Source: Streptomyces sp. S.PB5
Lineage (GTDB): Bacteria; Actinomycetota; Actinomycetes; Streptomycetales; Streptomycetaceae
Reading direction: 5' to 3'
Length of the DNA stretch: 64,000 nt
NCBI RefSeq assembly: GCF_030403745.1
Contig: NZ_JAQMWP010000007.1
Span: forward strand, 434,001 to 498,000
In this document: one piece after another, positions 23,830-31,866 of the stretch
How the letters are laid out: each line of letters begins with the position of its first letter
Position numbering within the stretch: the first letter of the stretch is position 1
Made by a program: the position numbers and the translations under genes
The notes under the pieces: model-generated
The model's database searches: none
What the model saw: only the letters and a program-made list of their open reading frames with translations
Told to the model about the DNA's origin: nothing

Positions 23830-25245
23830 ATGAGTGTTCGCCCCCTGCCCACGAGCACCCCGTCCGCCGAGGGCGTCGACGCGACCGGTGTCCACGCCCT
23901 CCTCGACGCCCTCGAAGCCGCACCGGACATCGAACCGCACAGCCTGATGGTCCTGCGCCACGGCAAGGTCGTGGCCTGCGGCTGGTGGGCGCCGTACACC
24001 GCCGACCGCCTCCATCTGCTGTACTCGCTCAGCAAGAGCTTCACCGCGACGGCCGCCGCCTTCGCCGTCGCCGAGGGACTGCTGCGGCTCGACGACACGG
24101 TGATCTCGTACTTCCCGGAGTTCGACGCCGACATCACCGACCCGCGCAGCCGCGCGATGCTCGTGCGGCATGTCACGACGATGGCCAGCGGCCACGAGGC
24201 CGAGACCCATGACCGGGCACTGGCGGCCGACCGCGAGGAGCCGGTGCGCGGCTTCCTCCTGCTGCCGCCGGACCGCGACCCCGGCACGGTCTTCGCCTAC
24301 AACCAGCCCACCACCTACACCCTCGCCGCGATCGTCCAGCGGGTGACCGGACAGTCCCTCACCGACTATCTGCGTCCGCGCCTCTTCGACCCCCTCGGCA
24401 TCGGGGACGTGGCGTGGGTGGCGGACCGGACCGGACGCCAGCTGGGCTTCAGCGGGCTGCACGCCACCACGGACGCGATCGCCCGGCTCGGCCAGCTGTA
24501 TCTCCGGGGCGGAGTGTGGGAGGGCGAGCGGCTGCTGCCCGAGGGATGGGTCGAGGAGGCGACCCGACCGCACATCCGCAACAGCGACGAGGGAGGGTGG
24601 GCCGACTGGCGGCAGGGCTACGGCTTCCAGTTCTGGATGTCCCGGCACGGCTACCGCGGCGACGGGGCGTACGGGCAGTACTGCCTGGTGCTGCCCGAGC
24701 AGGACGCGGTGGTCGCGTTCACCGGCGACACCGAGCAGATGCAGGCGGTGCTGGACCTGGTCTGGGAGCACCTGCTCCCCGCGTTCGGCGCCGCGCCGCT
24801 GTCCGGGCGCGAGGCGGCGGACACCGCGCTCGCCGAGCGGATGTCCCGGCTCGCGCTGCCACCGGCCGCGGGCAAGGCCGCGACCCTGAAGGAGACGGCC
24901 GTGTTCACGCCGTACGACGGTGGCTGCGAGGGCTTGCCCAAGCTCACGGCGGTCGAGGTGGACGAGGAGGGCCGGTCCCTGACCCTCGTCGAGGACGGCC
25001 GGCGGCTGGAACTGCGGTTCGGTGAACCCGGCTGGACCGTCACCGAAGGACCGGTGCCCGCCGCCGTGAGCGGGGGATGGACCGACGAGGACACCCTCGT
25101 CCTCGACGTGGCACTGCTGGAGACACCGCACCACGTGGACCTGTCCTGCTCGCTCACGGACCGGACGTTCACCGCGAAGTGGCGCACGCAGCCGCTGCAC
25201 AGCTCCCGGATCCGGGCGATGTGCGCACCCCGGGACTCAGCCTGA
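23830..25245 (+). CDS. Beta-lactamase-fold serine hydrolase (class C/esterase type)
   Basis: About 471 residues without a signal peptide, so probably cytoplasmic. The SxxK nucleophile motif is SLSKSF (~residue 64), and the second motif is AYNQPTTY (Tyr-x-Asn position). The core ends near residue 320, and a ~140-residue beta-rich C-terminal domain follows. This is the pattern of esterases and peptidases related to EstB and DD-peptidases. GGAGG lies 8 bases before the ATG at 23830; an upstream ATG (23815) lacks this. The 3' end overlaps the converging kinase-like gene by 9 bases. Confidence 0.85.
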   Translation: MSVRPLPTSTPSAEGVDATGVHALLDALEAAPDIEPHSLMVLRHGKVVACGWWAPYTADRLHLLYSLSKSFTATAAAFAVAEGLLRLDDTVISYFPEFDADITDPRSRAMLVRHVTTMASGHEAETHDRALAADREEPVRGFLLLPPDRDPGTVFAYNQPTTYTLAAIVQRVTGQSLTDYLRPRLFDPLGIGDVAWVADRTGRQLGFSGLHATTDAIARLGQLYLRGGVWEGERLLPEGWVEEATRPHIRNSDEGGWADWRQGYGFQFWMSRHGYRGDGAYGQYCLVLPEQDAVVAFTGDTEQMQAVLDLVWEHLLPAFGAAPLSGREAADTALAERMSRLALPPAAGKAATLKETAVFTPYDGGCEGLPKLTAVEVDEEGRSLTLVEDGRRLELRFGEPGWTVTEGPVPAAVSGGWTDEDTLVLDVALLETPHHVDLSCSLTDRTFTAKWRTQPLHSSRIRAMCAPRDSA

Positions 25246-26856
25246 CGGGATCCGGAAGGTGTGCAGGACCGTGCTCAGGGCCTGCTGGTTGGCGGCGTCG
25301 TCCCAGTCGTCCGCGGGCGTCGTCCAGCGCAGCGAGAAACCGCGGCCCGAGCCGATGAGGAAGCCGCGGCCCAGGGTGTGCACGCGGGTGCCCTCGACGG
25401 TGTCGAGCCACTCCAGGTCGGCGGCCTCGCGGCCCTGGTACGTCGTCGCGCGGATCTCCCCGATCCGCACGTAGTCGCCCGCCGCCTTCAGATCCGGCTC
25501 GACGTCGTCACGCCAGACGGCGACCGGGTCGTCGCCCACCCGTGTGCTGAAGGTGACCGCGAGCGTACGCGGATCGCCCTCACGGCCCAGCACGACCCGG
25601 TACGCCAGGTCGTCCTGCTTCGTCGTGCTCAACGGCTTCCAGCCCTTGGGCAGGGAGACGGAGAAGCCCTGCGGCGAGACGTACTTCTGGAACTCCGGTT
25701 GTCGAATTGTCGGGGAAGCGCTCGTCGGGGTGGGTGTCGGTGTCGGGGCCGGTGCCTGGCGCGGCGGTGCCGCGGGCGCGGAGGCGGACGGAGACACGGA
25801 CGCGGGCGCGGACGCCGGAGCGGAGGGGGGCGCGGTCGCCGACGGTCCGGGAGTTGCCGCACCGGCCGCGGAGTCGTCGGAGCCGCCGGGCAGTTCACGG
25901 GCCACGGCGACGACCGCCACCGCGACGGTGACGACGGCCAGCGCGGTGCCGACGACCATGGCCCGCTTGCGCCGGCCGGGGCCCCCGGAGGCCAGGCCGC
26001 GCAGCCGGGACTGCCGCGGAGCCGCCGCCAGAACCGCGTCGGGGTCCTCGGCCACGATGCGGGTGAGCGCCTCGCGGACCACCTGGCGGCTCAGTCGCTC
26101 GCGGGAGTTCTTGCGGAGCAGCCCCTGCACGATCTGGGTGAGCGGACCGGCCCGCACCGGGCTGCGCAGCGGCAGCCGGTCCACGCCCTTCAGCGTGGTC
26201 TCCGGGCTGTCCCGGTCACGGAACGGCGGCCGGCCCTCGACCATCGTGTAGAGCATCGCGCCCAGTGCCCACAGATCCGCCGCCGGTCCGATCCGCTCGT
26301 CGCGGGCCTGTTCCGGGGAGGCGTACGACGGGGCGCTGACCCGGGGGGTGAGGGTCGCGCCGGTCAGTCCGTAGCCGGTGACCACGAGGGGGGACCGGTC
26401 CCGCACGAACACCTGGCCCGGGCTGAGCTCGCCGTGCGTGATGCCCTGGCTGTGTCCGGCCTCCAGCACATCGAGCAGTTCGAGGCCGATACGGGCCGCC
26501 CGTACCTGGTCGAACGTGCCCTCCCGCTCCAGGAGTTCACCGAGCGGGGTGCCCTCGATCCACTCGGTGACGGTCCACAGGGTGCCGTACTCCTCGACGG
26601 CGTCGACGACCGGGGCGACCCGGCCAGGGCAGAGCCGTCCCATGGTCTCGGACATGCGGATGACCCGGGCGATCGCCCGCCGCGAGCTCTCGCCCTCAGG
26701 GTCCGCCGGCAGGCCGATCTGGGTGAGCAGACACGGCCGGCCGGCCTCGACGTCCTCGCCGTACCAGGACACGCGGTTGGTCTCGCGGTGGAGGACCTCC
26801 AGGAGCCGGTACCTTCCGGCCACCAACTCATGTGTGGAGACGTGCGCCTTGACCAT
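25237..26856 (-). CDS. Membrane-anchored pseudokinase (PknB-like fold)
   Basis: About 539 residues. An N-terminal protein-kinase fold (~15-270) is followed by a single membrane helix (~285-310, AMVVGTALAVVTVAVAVVAVA) and a long Ser/Pro/Ala linker. An outer domain of ~145 residues ends the protein (YVSPQGFSVSLPKGWKPL onward). The catalytic residues are missing: the VAIK lysine strand reads LLTQI, HRDLKPxN reads HGELSPGQ (141-148), and DFG reads GYG (161-163). Fold-defining parts such as SYASPEQA and DLWALGAMLYTM stay intact. It should be a signalling scaffold or receptor rather than an active kinase. Start ATG 26856 has GAGGG 7 bases upstream. Confidence 0.86.
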   Translation of the reverse strand: MVKAHVSTHELVAGRYRLLEVLHRETNRVSWYGEDVEAGRPCLLTQIGLPADPEGESSRRAIARVIRMSETMGRLCPGRVAPVVDAVEEYGTLWTVTEWIEGTPLGELLEREGTFDQVRAARIGLELLDVLEAGHSQGITHGELSPGQVFVRDRSPLVVTGYGLTGATLTPRVSAPSYASPEQARDERIGPAADLWALGAMLYTMVEGRPPFRDRDSPETTLKGVDRLPLRSPVRAGPLTQIVQGLLRKNSRERLSRQVVREALTRIVAEDPDAVLAAAPRQSRLRGLASGGPGRRKRAMVVGTALAVVTVAVAVVAVARELPGGSDDSAAGAATPGPSATAPPSAPASAPASVSPSASAPAAPPRQAPAPTPTPTPTSASPTIRQPEFQKYVSPQGFSVSLPKGWKPLSTTKQDDLAYRVVLGREGDPRTLAVTFSTRVGDDPVAVWRDDVEPDLKAAGDYVRIGEIRATTYQGREAADLEWLDTVEGTRVHTLGRGFLIGSGRGFSLRWTTPADDWDDAANQQALSTVLHTFRIPSG

Positions 26857-26983
26857 GGTCATCCCTCGCCGAACCCTGGTTCTCACCCTTTCCCACAGGT
26901 ACGAGGGGTATGACGGGATGCGTTCAGTCGAACGGCAAGCGCTTTTCCTGACGGCCAGTCATCGCAAGTGAATTGACGAACTG

Positions 26984-27952
26984 TCAGAGCAGTTCGAAAC
27001 GTTCTGCCCAGATTTTGACATCTCCGGTCGTGGCGTTGCCCCCGCACACCACCAGACCCAGCCGGGCGCCGTCGCCGACCCGTTCCAGCACCCGCCGGGC
27101 CGCGGGCAGCAGACAGCCGGCGGCGGGCTCCGCCCACACCTTGGCGTGGTCGGCGAGCTGGAGCGAGCCCTGCACGGCCTCCCGGTCGGTGACCACGAGG
27201 ACCTCGTCGACCTGCGCCGACACATGGTCGTACGTCAGCCGGGACACGGCAGGCGCGCTGAGCGTCGTGACGATCGACGACAGCGCGACCGGCACCGGTC
27301 CGCCCGCGGCCAGCGCCCGGGACATGGCCTCGGCGCCCTCGGTCTCCACACCCCAGATCCGCACCCCGGGCCGCCGGGCCCGCAGCGCCGCCGCGACCCC
27401 GGCGATCAGTCCACCGCCTCCGATGCTGACCAGGACGTCGGTGAGTTCACCGGCGTCCTCGGCGAACTCCAGCCCCACGGTGCCCTGTCCGGCGATCACG
27501 ACCGGGTCGTCGAAGGGGTGGACCAGCGTCAGCCCTTCGTCCCGCAACCGGTTCACGAGGGAGAAAGCGCTGTCCATGTCGTCGGTCAGCCGCACCGACG
27601 CACCGGCGTCCTCCGCGATCTCCACGGCCCGGGCCGAGGCCGAGCGCGGCATGACCACGGTGGCCTTCACGTCGAGTGCGGCGGCCGTCATCGCCAGCGC
27701 GATGCCGTGGTTGCCGCCGCTGACCGCCACCACCCCGGCGGCCCGCTCGGCGTCGCTGAGCGACAGCAGCTTCGCCGTCGCCCCGCGCGCCTTGAACGAA
27801 CCGGTGTGCTGCAGCAGTTCGAGCTTGGCGGTGACCGGCGCACCGAGCAGTGCGGACAGTCCGGGGCTCGGCACGGTCGGAGTGCGTACGACGTGTCCGG
27901 CGATCCGCTCGGCCGCGGCTTCGATGTCGGAGATCCCGATCAAGACAGTCAC
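26984..27952 (-). CDS. Serine/threonine dehydratase-like PLP enzyme
   Basis: This 322-residue fold-type II PLP enzyme has the Schiff-base Lys in TGSFKARGA (near residue 53), SGGNHG holding the cofactor carboxylate, and the glycine loop SIGGGGLIAG that binds the phosphate. There is no ACT regulatory domain, which points to the short catabolic form that deaminates Thr or Ser to 2-oxo acids (or a serine racemase). The start is a GTG overlapping its own purine-rich ribosome site. It lies downstream of the AIM24 gene on the same strand. Confidence 0.88.
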   Translation of the reverse strand: MTVLIGISDIEAAAERIAGHVVRTPTVPSPGLSALLGAPVTAKLELLQHTGSFKARGATAKLLSLSDAERAAGVVAVSGGNHGIALAMTAAALDVKATVVMPRSASARAVEIAEDAGASVRLTDDMDSAFSLVNRLRDEGLTLVHPFDDPVVIAGQGTVGLEFAEDAGELTDVLVSIGGGGLIAGVAAALRARRPGVRIWGVETEGAEAMSRALAAGGPVPVALSSIVTTLSAPAVSRLTYDHVSAQVDEVLVVTDREAVQGSLQLADHAKVWAEPAAGCLLPAARRVLERVGDGARLGLVVCGGNATTGDVKIWAERFELL

Positions 27953-28022
27953 CTTTCCGGGGCAGGGACGTACTCCCTCGCACCCTGACCCGGTGCACGG
28001 CAGAGGTCAAATCGGTTTACGG

Positions 28023-28700
28023 CTAGTGCTGCTGCGCCTTCTGCGGCGTCGCCTCGCTCGGCCGTACGACGACGTACCCCTGCCCCTGCAGCATCAGCTG
28101 GACGGCCTCGCCCGAACCGCCGCGCAGCATCGAGCCGATGGACTGGGACCGGTGCAGCGAGGTCTGCAGACCGGCGGTCCAGCCGACCACCGCGTCGGTA
28201 TCGACGTAGACCGGGTACTGCGGCGAGACCGGGATGACGAGGGGACTGCCCTCGCAGATCAGCCCCAGTCGGCCGTGCCCGGTGAAGACGCTGTTGAACA
28301 GGCCGCCGCCGGCGACCCCCGCCCCCTTCACGGTCGCGATCCGGTACGACAACGAGGCGTCGAAGCACAGGACGTTGCGGCCGTTGACGGTGAACTCGTC
28401 GCCGGGGTCGATGTCGACGACGAAGACGTTCTGCGCCTCCTGGGCGAACCAGGCCTCGCCCTGGCCGCGGACCGCCATCAGCGGCAGCCCCTCACCGGTG
28501 ACGGCGCGCTTGAGCATGCCGCCCACACCCTGGCCCTTGCGCTCGAACTGGAGATTGCCCCGGTAGGCGATCATCGCCCCCTGCCGGGCGAACATCTCGC
28601 CGTTCACCGCGTACTTGACGCACTTGGCGTTCTCGACCGTCATGCCCGGCGCCGTGGCCGGCTGCACCATGTGCTCGCTGGAAAAGAGGTCACCCTTCAT
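28023..28700 (-). CDS. AIM24-family protein
   Basis: About 225 residues of the AIM24/TIGR00266 beta-fold (GEMFARQGAMIAYRGNLQFERKGQG; FVVDIDPGDEFTVNGRNVLCFDASLSY). The yeast member is a mitochondrial inner-membrane protein, while the bacterial role is unknown. Bacterial copies often sit beside tellurite-resistance/TerD genes, as here: a TerD-CAP fusion gene lies 66 bases upstream on the same strand. The ATG at 28700 gives the MKGDLFSSEHM start seen in homologues. The longer frame to 28736 adds no recognisable sequence. Confidence 0.87.
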   Translation of the reverse strand: MKGDLFSSEHMVQPATAPGMTVENAKCVKYAVNGEMFARQGAMIAYRGNLQFERKGQGVGGMLKRAVTGEGLPLMAVRGQGEAWFAQEAQNVFVVDIDPGDEFTVNGRNVLCFDASLSYRIATVKGAGVAGGGLFNSVFTGHGRLGLICEGSPLVIPVSPQYPVYVDTDAVVGWTAGLQTSLHRSQSIGSMLRGGSGEAVQLMLQGQGYVVVRPSEATPQKAQQH

Positions 28701-28766
28701 GCGGGCATCGTGTCCCGGACGTTCGCGTTCCGCCATGGGGCCGGGCGGTGTGTCGGGCGGGCTCGG

Positions 28767-30254
28767 TCATGCGCCGAAGAGCTGGGTCCAGTAGGTGCCC
28801 GCCGGGCCGCCGCCCGCGAAGCCGATTCCGATGTGGGTGAAGTCGGGCTTGAGGATGTTGGCCCGGTGCCCCGGACTGTTCATCCAGCCCTCCACGACCT
28901 CGGCGGCGGACCGCTGGCCGCAGGCTATGTTCTCGCCGATCGACCGCCGCCGCGCTCCGGCCGCGGCCGCCCGGTCCCAGGGCCGGCTGCCGTCCGGCGA
29001 GGTGTGGGAGTAGAAGGAGCGGGCGATCATGTCGGCGCTGTGCGCCTGGGCGGCGGTGGTGAGGTGCGGGTCGACGGCCAGGGGAGGCAGGCCGTGCCGG
29101 GCGCGTTCCCCGTTGGTGAGGTCGACGACCTCGGCGGCGGTACGGGTCAGCTCACCCGGGGTGAGCGGCCTGGCCCACAGAGCCGTCCAGTACGTGTCAC
29201 CGTGGCGGCCGCCGGACGCGCGGCCCAGCCCGACATGGGTGAAGGCCCCCTCGCGCAGGGTCTGGCGGGGCTGGTCGGTGCGCAGACAGTAGTCGACGAA
29301 CTCGGCGGGGGTGCGGGGGCCGGAGACGAGCTGTTCACCGACCGTGATGTACGTGTATCCGGTGGCGGTCAGGCGCTGGTACACGGAGACGCCGTCACGG
29401 CCCTCGGTGCCGAGGCGTCCCGCCGCGGCCATGGCGGAGGCGTGGGACTGAGCGGCGCAGACGAGGCGCGCGTCGAGGGAGACGGCCGGGGAACCGGCGG
29501 CGGCGCGGGCCGGGTTGACCAGGGCGAGGAAGCCGTCGGGGTCGGGGGCCGGAGCGTGGGGAGACTGCGGGGCGTGTGGGGGCGTGCTGGGGGTGACCGC
29601 CTGCCCGGCACGGGGTGTCGGTGCCCGAGACGCGGGCGGCGCGCCCCATGGCGGCGTACCCGTGGGGCTGTGTGACGGGGTCGGCGGAGCACCGGGGCTG
29701 ATGGGCGTGGTGGGTGCCTGTGCGCGCAGGGCGACGGGGGTGCGCGGCGTCGCCGGTGCCGCTGCCGGCGGCGTTTCGTCGGCCACCTCCACCCCGAAGT
29801 CCCGTGCCAGCCCGGCCAGTCCGTCCGCGTACCCCTGCCCCAGCGCCCGCAGCTTCCAGCCCGCGCCGCGCCGGTAGATCTCCACGAGCAGCAGGACCGT
29901 CTCCTGCCGCGGGCGCGGCGGGGCGAACCGGGTCAGCTGACGGCCGCCCGGGCCGGTGACGAGCAGAGTCGGGGAGGGCAGGAGGCCCAGGGGAGTGCCG
30001 GGGTCGGCCGCGCTGACGGCGACCGTGATCCGCGTGGCGCCCGGGCGCAGACGCGCCGGGTCGACGGTCAGGGTGTCGCCGGACAGTCGCGCCCCCGGGG
30101 CGGCGGGCTGGTTGTAGAACACGAAGTCGCCGTCGCCCCGCACCTTGCCGCCGTCGTCGGTGATCAGCGCGGACACATCGAAGGGACCGGGTACCCGGAC
30201 GGTCACGGCACCGCCCGGGAGGGGCAGATTGCCGCCGGGGACCAACTCGGTCAT
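28767..30254 (-). CDS. TerD domain fused to two CAP (SCP/PR-1) domains
   Basis: 495 residues. Residues ~1-160 are a TerD/calcium-stress domain (FDVSALITDDGGKVRGDGDFVFYNQP; ETVLLLVEIYRRGAGWKLRALGQGYADGL). A ~85-residue Pro/Thr/Ser linker follows. Then come a degenerate CAP domain (~245-375) and a canonical one (~380-495) with HTSPDGSRPW, GENIACG and GWMNSPGHRANIL. CAP domains are usually secreted, yet there is no signal peptide before the TerD part. TerD proteins act in the cytoplasm in stress, phage and metal responses. It is probably co-transcribed with the AIM24 gene. Confidence 0.86.
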   Translation of the reverse strand: MTELVPGGNLPLPGGAVTVRVPGPFDVSALITDDGGKVRGDGDFVFYNQPAAPGARLSGDTLTVDPARLRPGATRITVAVSAADPGTPLGLLPSPTLLVTGPGGRQLTRFAPPRPRQETVLLLVEIYRRGAGWKLRALGQGYADGLAGLARDFGVEVADETPPAAAPATPRTPVALRAQAPTTPISPGAPPTPSHSPTGTPPWGAPPASRAPTPRAGQAVTPSTPPHAPQSPHAPAPDPDGFLALVNPARAAAGSPAVSLDARLVCAAQSHASAMAAAGRLGTEGRDGVSVYQRLTATGYTYITVGEQLVSGPRTPAEFVDYCLRTDQPRQTLREGAFTHVGLGRASGGRHGDTYWTALWARPLTPGELTRTAAEVVDLTNGERARHGLPPLAVDPHLTTAAQAHSADMIARSFYSHTSPDGSRPWDRAAAAGARRRSIGENIACGQRSAAEVVEGWMNSPGHRANILKPDFTHIGIGFAGGGPAGTYWTQLFGA

Positions 30255-30320
30255 CGTGCCGTCCTGGTGTCGTGGTGCGGAACCCGGTGGGGGTGTCGTC
30301 CGGAAAACGTGCGTCCGCCC

Positions 30321-30337
30321 ACCGGGGTTCCCCCGGT
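30321..30337 (-). terminator. Hairpin downstream of the secreted serine hydrolase gene
   Basis: ACCGGGG (30321-30327), TTC and CCCCGGT (30331-30337) give a perfect 7-bp stem, 33 bases past the stop of the leftward gene at 30370. It should separate that gene from the TerD-CAP gene. Confidence 0.5.
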
Positions 30338-30369
30338 CAGAACAGGGCCACCCCCGGAGCGACGTCCTC

Positions 30370-31563
30370 TTACCGCTCGACGGCCGCCGAGCCCCGTGCC
30401 GCCCTGGTCGCCTTGCCGCAGAAGGCCGACTCCAGGGTGCCCGTCATCGTGTTGAGCACCGCCCCGTTGTTGGAGGTGTTGGCGAGCGCGCTGAGGCTGC
30501 GTCTGCCGTCCTTCGAGGTGAAGGCGTATGTGTAGTAGCCCTGGACGGCGCCTGTGTGGCCGTACACCGACACCCCGCAGGACAGGGTGCGGCGGCGCAG
30601 GCCGAGGCCGTACGCCGTGGTGCTGTTGACCGTCCACATGCGCTGCATCTGCTTGAGGCTCTTGGCGGAGGTCAGCTCTCCGCCGAGCAGCGCCGACAGG
30701 AAGGTGTTCAGGTCGCCGGTGGTGGAGATGAGCGCGCCCGCGCTCTGCGCCCAGGACGTCGTCTGCCGGGTGGCGTCGACGAGCCAGGCGCCCGCCGCGT
30801 CCGGTGTCAGGTAGCCGCGGGTGTGACGGCCGGGGATCTTCGTGGCGGGATGCACGTACAGCGTGTCGTCGAGTGCGAGGGGCTCGATGATGCGGCTCTG
30901 GTACGCGGTGCCCACGGAGCGGCCGGTGAGCTTCTCGATGAGCATGCCGGCGACCACGAAGTTGGTGTTGGAGTACGAGTAGGCGGCACCGGGCCGGTTG
31001 GTGCGGGCGTGGCGCAGCGAGCGGTTCACCAGCTGGCGGTAGGTGAAGACCTTGGTGCGGACGGCCTCGAAGCCGGGGACCGAGCGGGCGAACATGTCGT
31101 TGGTGTAGTCGTACAGACCGCTGCGGTGGCTCAGGACGTGGCGCACGGTGATCCGGTCGTCGGGGAGCAGGCCCGGCAGATAGCGGTTGACCGGCGCGTC
31201 GAGCCTGAGCTTCTTCTCGTCGGACAGCTGCAGCAGCACCACGGCGGAGAAGGTCTTGGTGACGCTGCCGATGCGGAACCGGTCGCGGGTGCTGATGGTG
31301 CGTCGGGTCCGGCGGTCGGCGAGGCCGGTGACCGCGCGGTGGACGGTGTCGCCGTCGTCGATCCGGGCCATCGCACCGGGCGCGCCCTGTCGCAGGGCGG
31401 TGCGCAGCACACCGCGCAGACCCGCGAGATCGGGCTTCGCCAGTGCCGCGGCACTCGTCGGGACCGTGTCCCTGTCCTCTGCCGTGGCGTGTGCCGGGAC
31501 CGCCAGCAGGGACAGCAGGACCGCTCCCGAGACCGTTGCCCGACGCAGGGTTGCTGATGTCAT
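30370..31563 (-). CDS. Secreted serine hydrolase (D-Ala-D-Ala carboxypeptidase/beta-lactamase fold)
   Basis: About 397 residues with a Sec signal peptide (SATLRRATVSGAVLLSLLAVPAHATA). The SxxK motif is GSVTKTF and the second motif is YSYSNTNF (Tyr-x-Asn). The HxG-like third motif is GHTGAVQGY near the C-terminus. This is the pattern of Streptomyces R61-type DD-peptidases, which trim cell-wall peptides, and of related esterases. The ATG at 31563 follows GGGAGAA and places the signal peptide correctly. It ends in TAA. Confidence 0.88.
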   Translation of the reverse strand: MTSATLRRATVSGAVLLSLLAVPAHATAEDRDTVPTSAAALAKPDLAGLRGVLRTALRQGAPGAMARIDDGDTVHRAVTGLADRRTRRTISTRDRFRIGSVTKTFSAVVLLQLSDEKKLRLDAPVNRYLPGLLPDDRITVRHVLSHRSGLYDYTNDMFARSVPGFEAVRTKVFTYRQLVNRSLRHARTNRPGAAYSYSNTNFVVAGMLIEKLTGRSVGTAYQSRIIEPLALDDTLYVHPATKIPGRHTRGYLTPDAAGAWLVDATRQTTSWAQSAGALISTTGDLNTFLSALLGGELTSAKSLKQMQRMWTVNSTTAYGLGLRRRTLSCGVSVYGHTGAVQGYYTYAFTSKDGRRSLSALANTSNNGAVLNTMTGTLESAFCGKATRAARGSAAVER

Positions 31564-31866
31564 CCGAGTGTTCTCCCGTGTCTCCTCGATGCGAGATCGG
31601 TCACACGACCTCCGGGCAACCTCCTCGCATCCCGTCACATCTCCACATCCGGCGCACAGTTGGTCACTCGTCGCTCACCGAGCGCTGCGGATTCACAAAG
31701 TATTGCCCTGAAGTGTTGGAAAAGCGACTATTCCGGCTTTGCATGGACATGTCTCATCCGTAAGGGTTCCGTCCGGGGGCCCGACCAGCCCCCATGGCGC
31801 TCAACCGCGCCATGAATCAGGGCGGTTGGCGATCCCGGCCGCCTTCGCACGAAGGAACCCTCAACA
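31564..31866. other. Divergent promoter region of two secreted-enzyme genes
   Basis: There is no gene here. The stretch is AT-richer between 31690 and 31765 and includes the 8-bp palindrome GACATGTC (31747-31754). A possible rightward promoter TTGCAT-N16-TAAGGG starts near 31739 and would serve the M4 protease gene. It is only weakly supported. Confidence 0.35.

Noticed and set aside
26900..26980. A possible tRNA between the pseudokinase and dehydratase genes (GTTCGACTG resembles a T-loop on the minus strand)
   Set aside because: No acceptor stem, D-arm or anticodon arm can be drawn around it.
26973..29675. A rightward open frame of ~900 codons across the dehydratase, AIM24 and TerD-CAP genes
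   Set aside because: It spans three well-supported leftward genes and changes composition at each boundary, so it is a chance frame.
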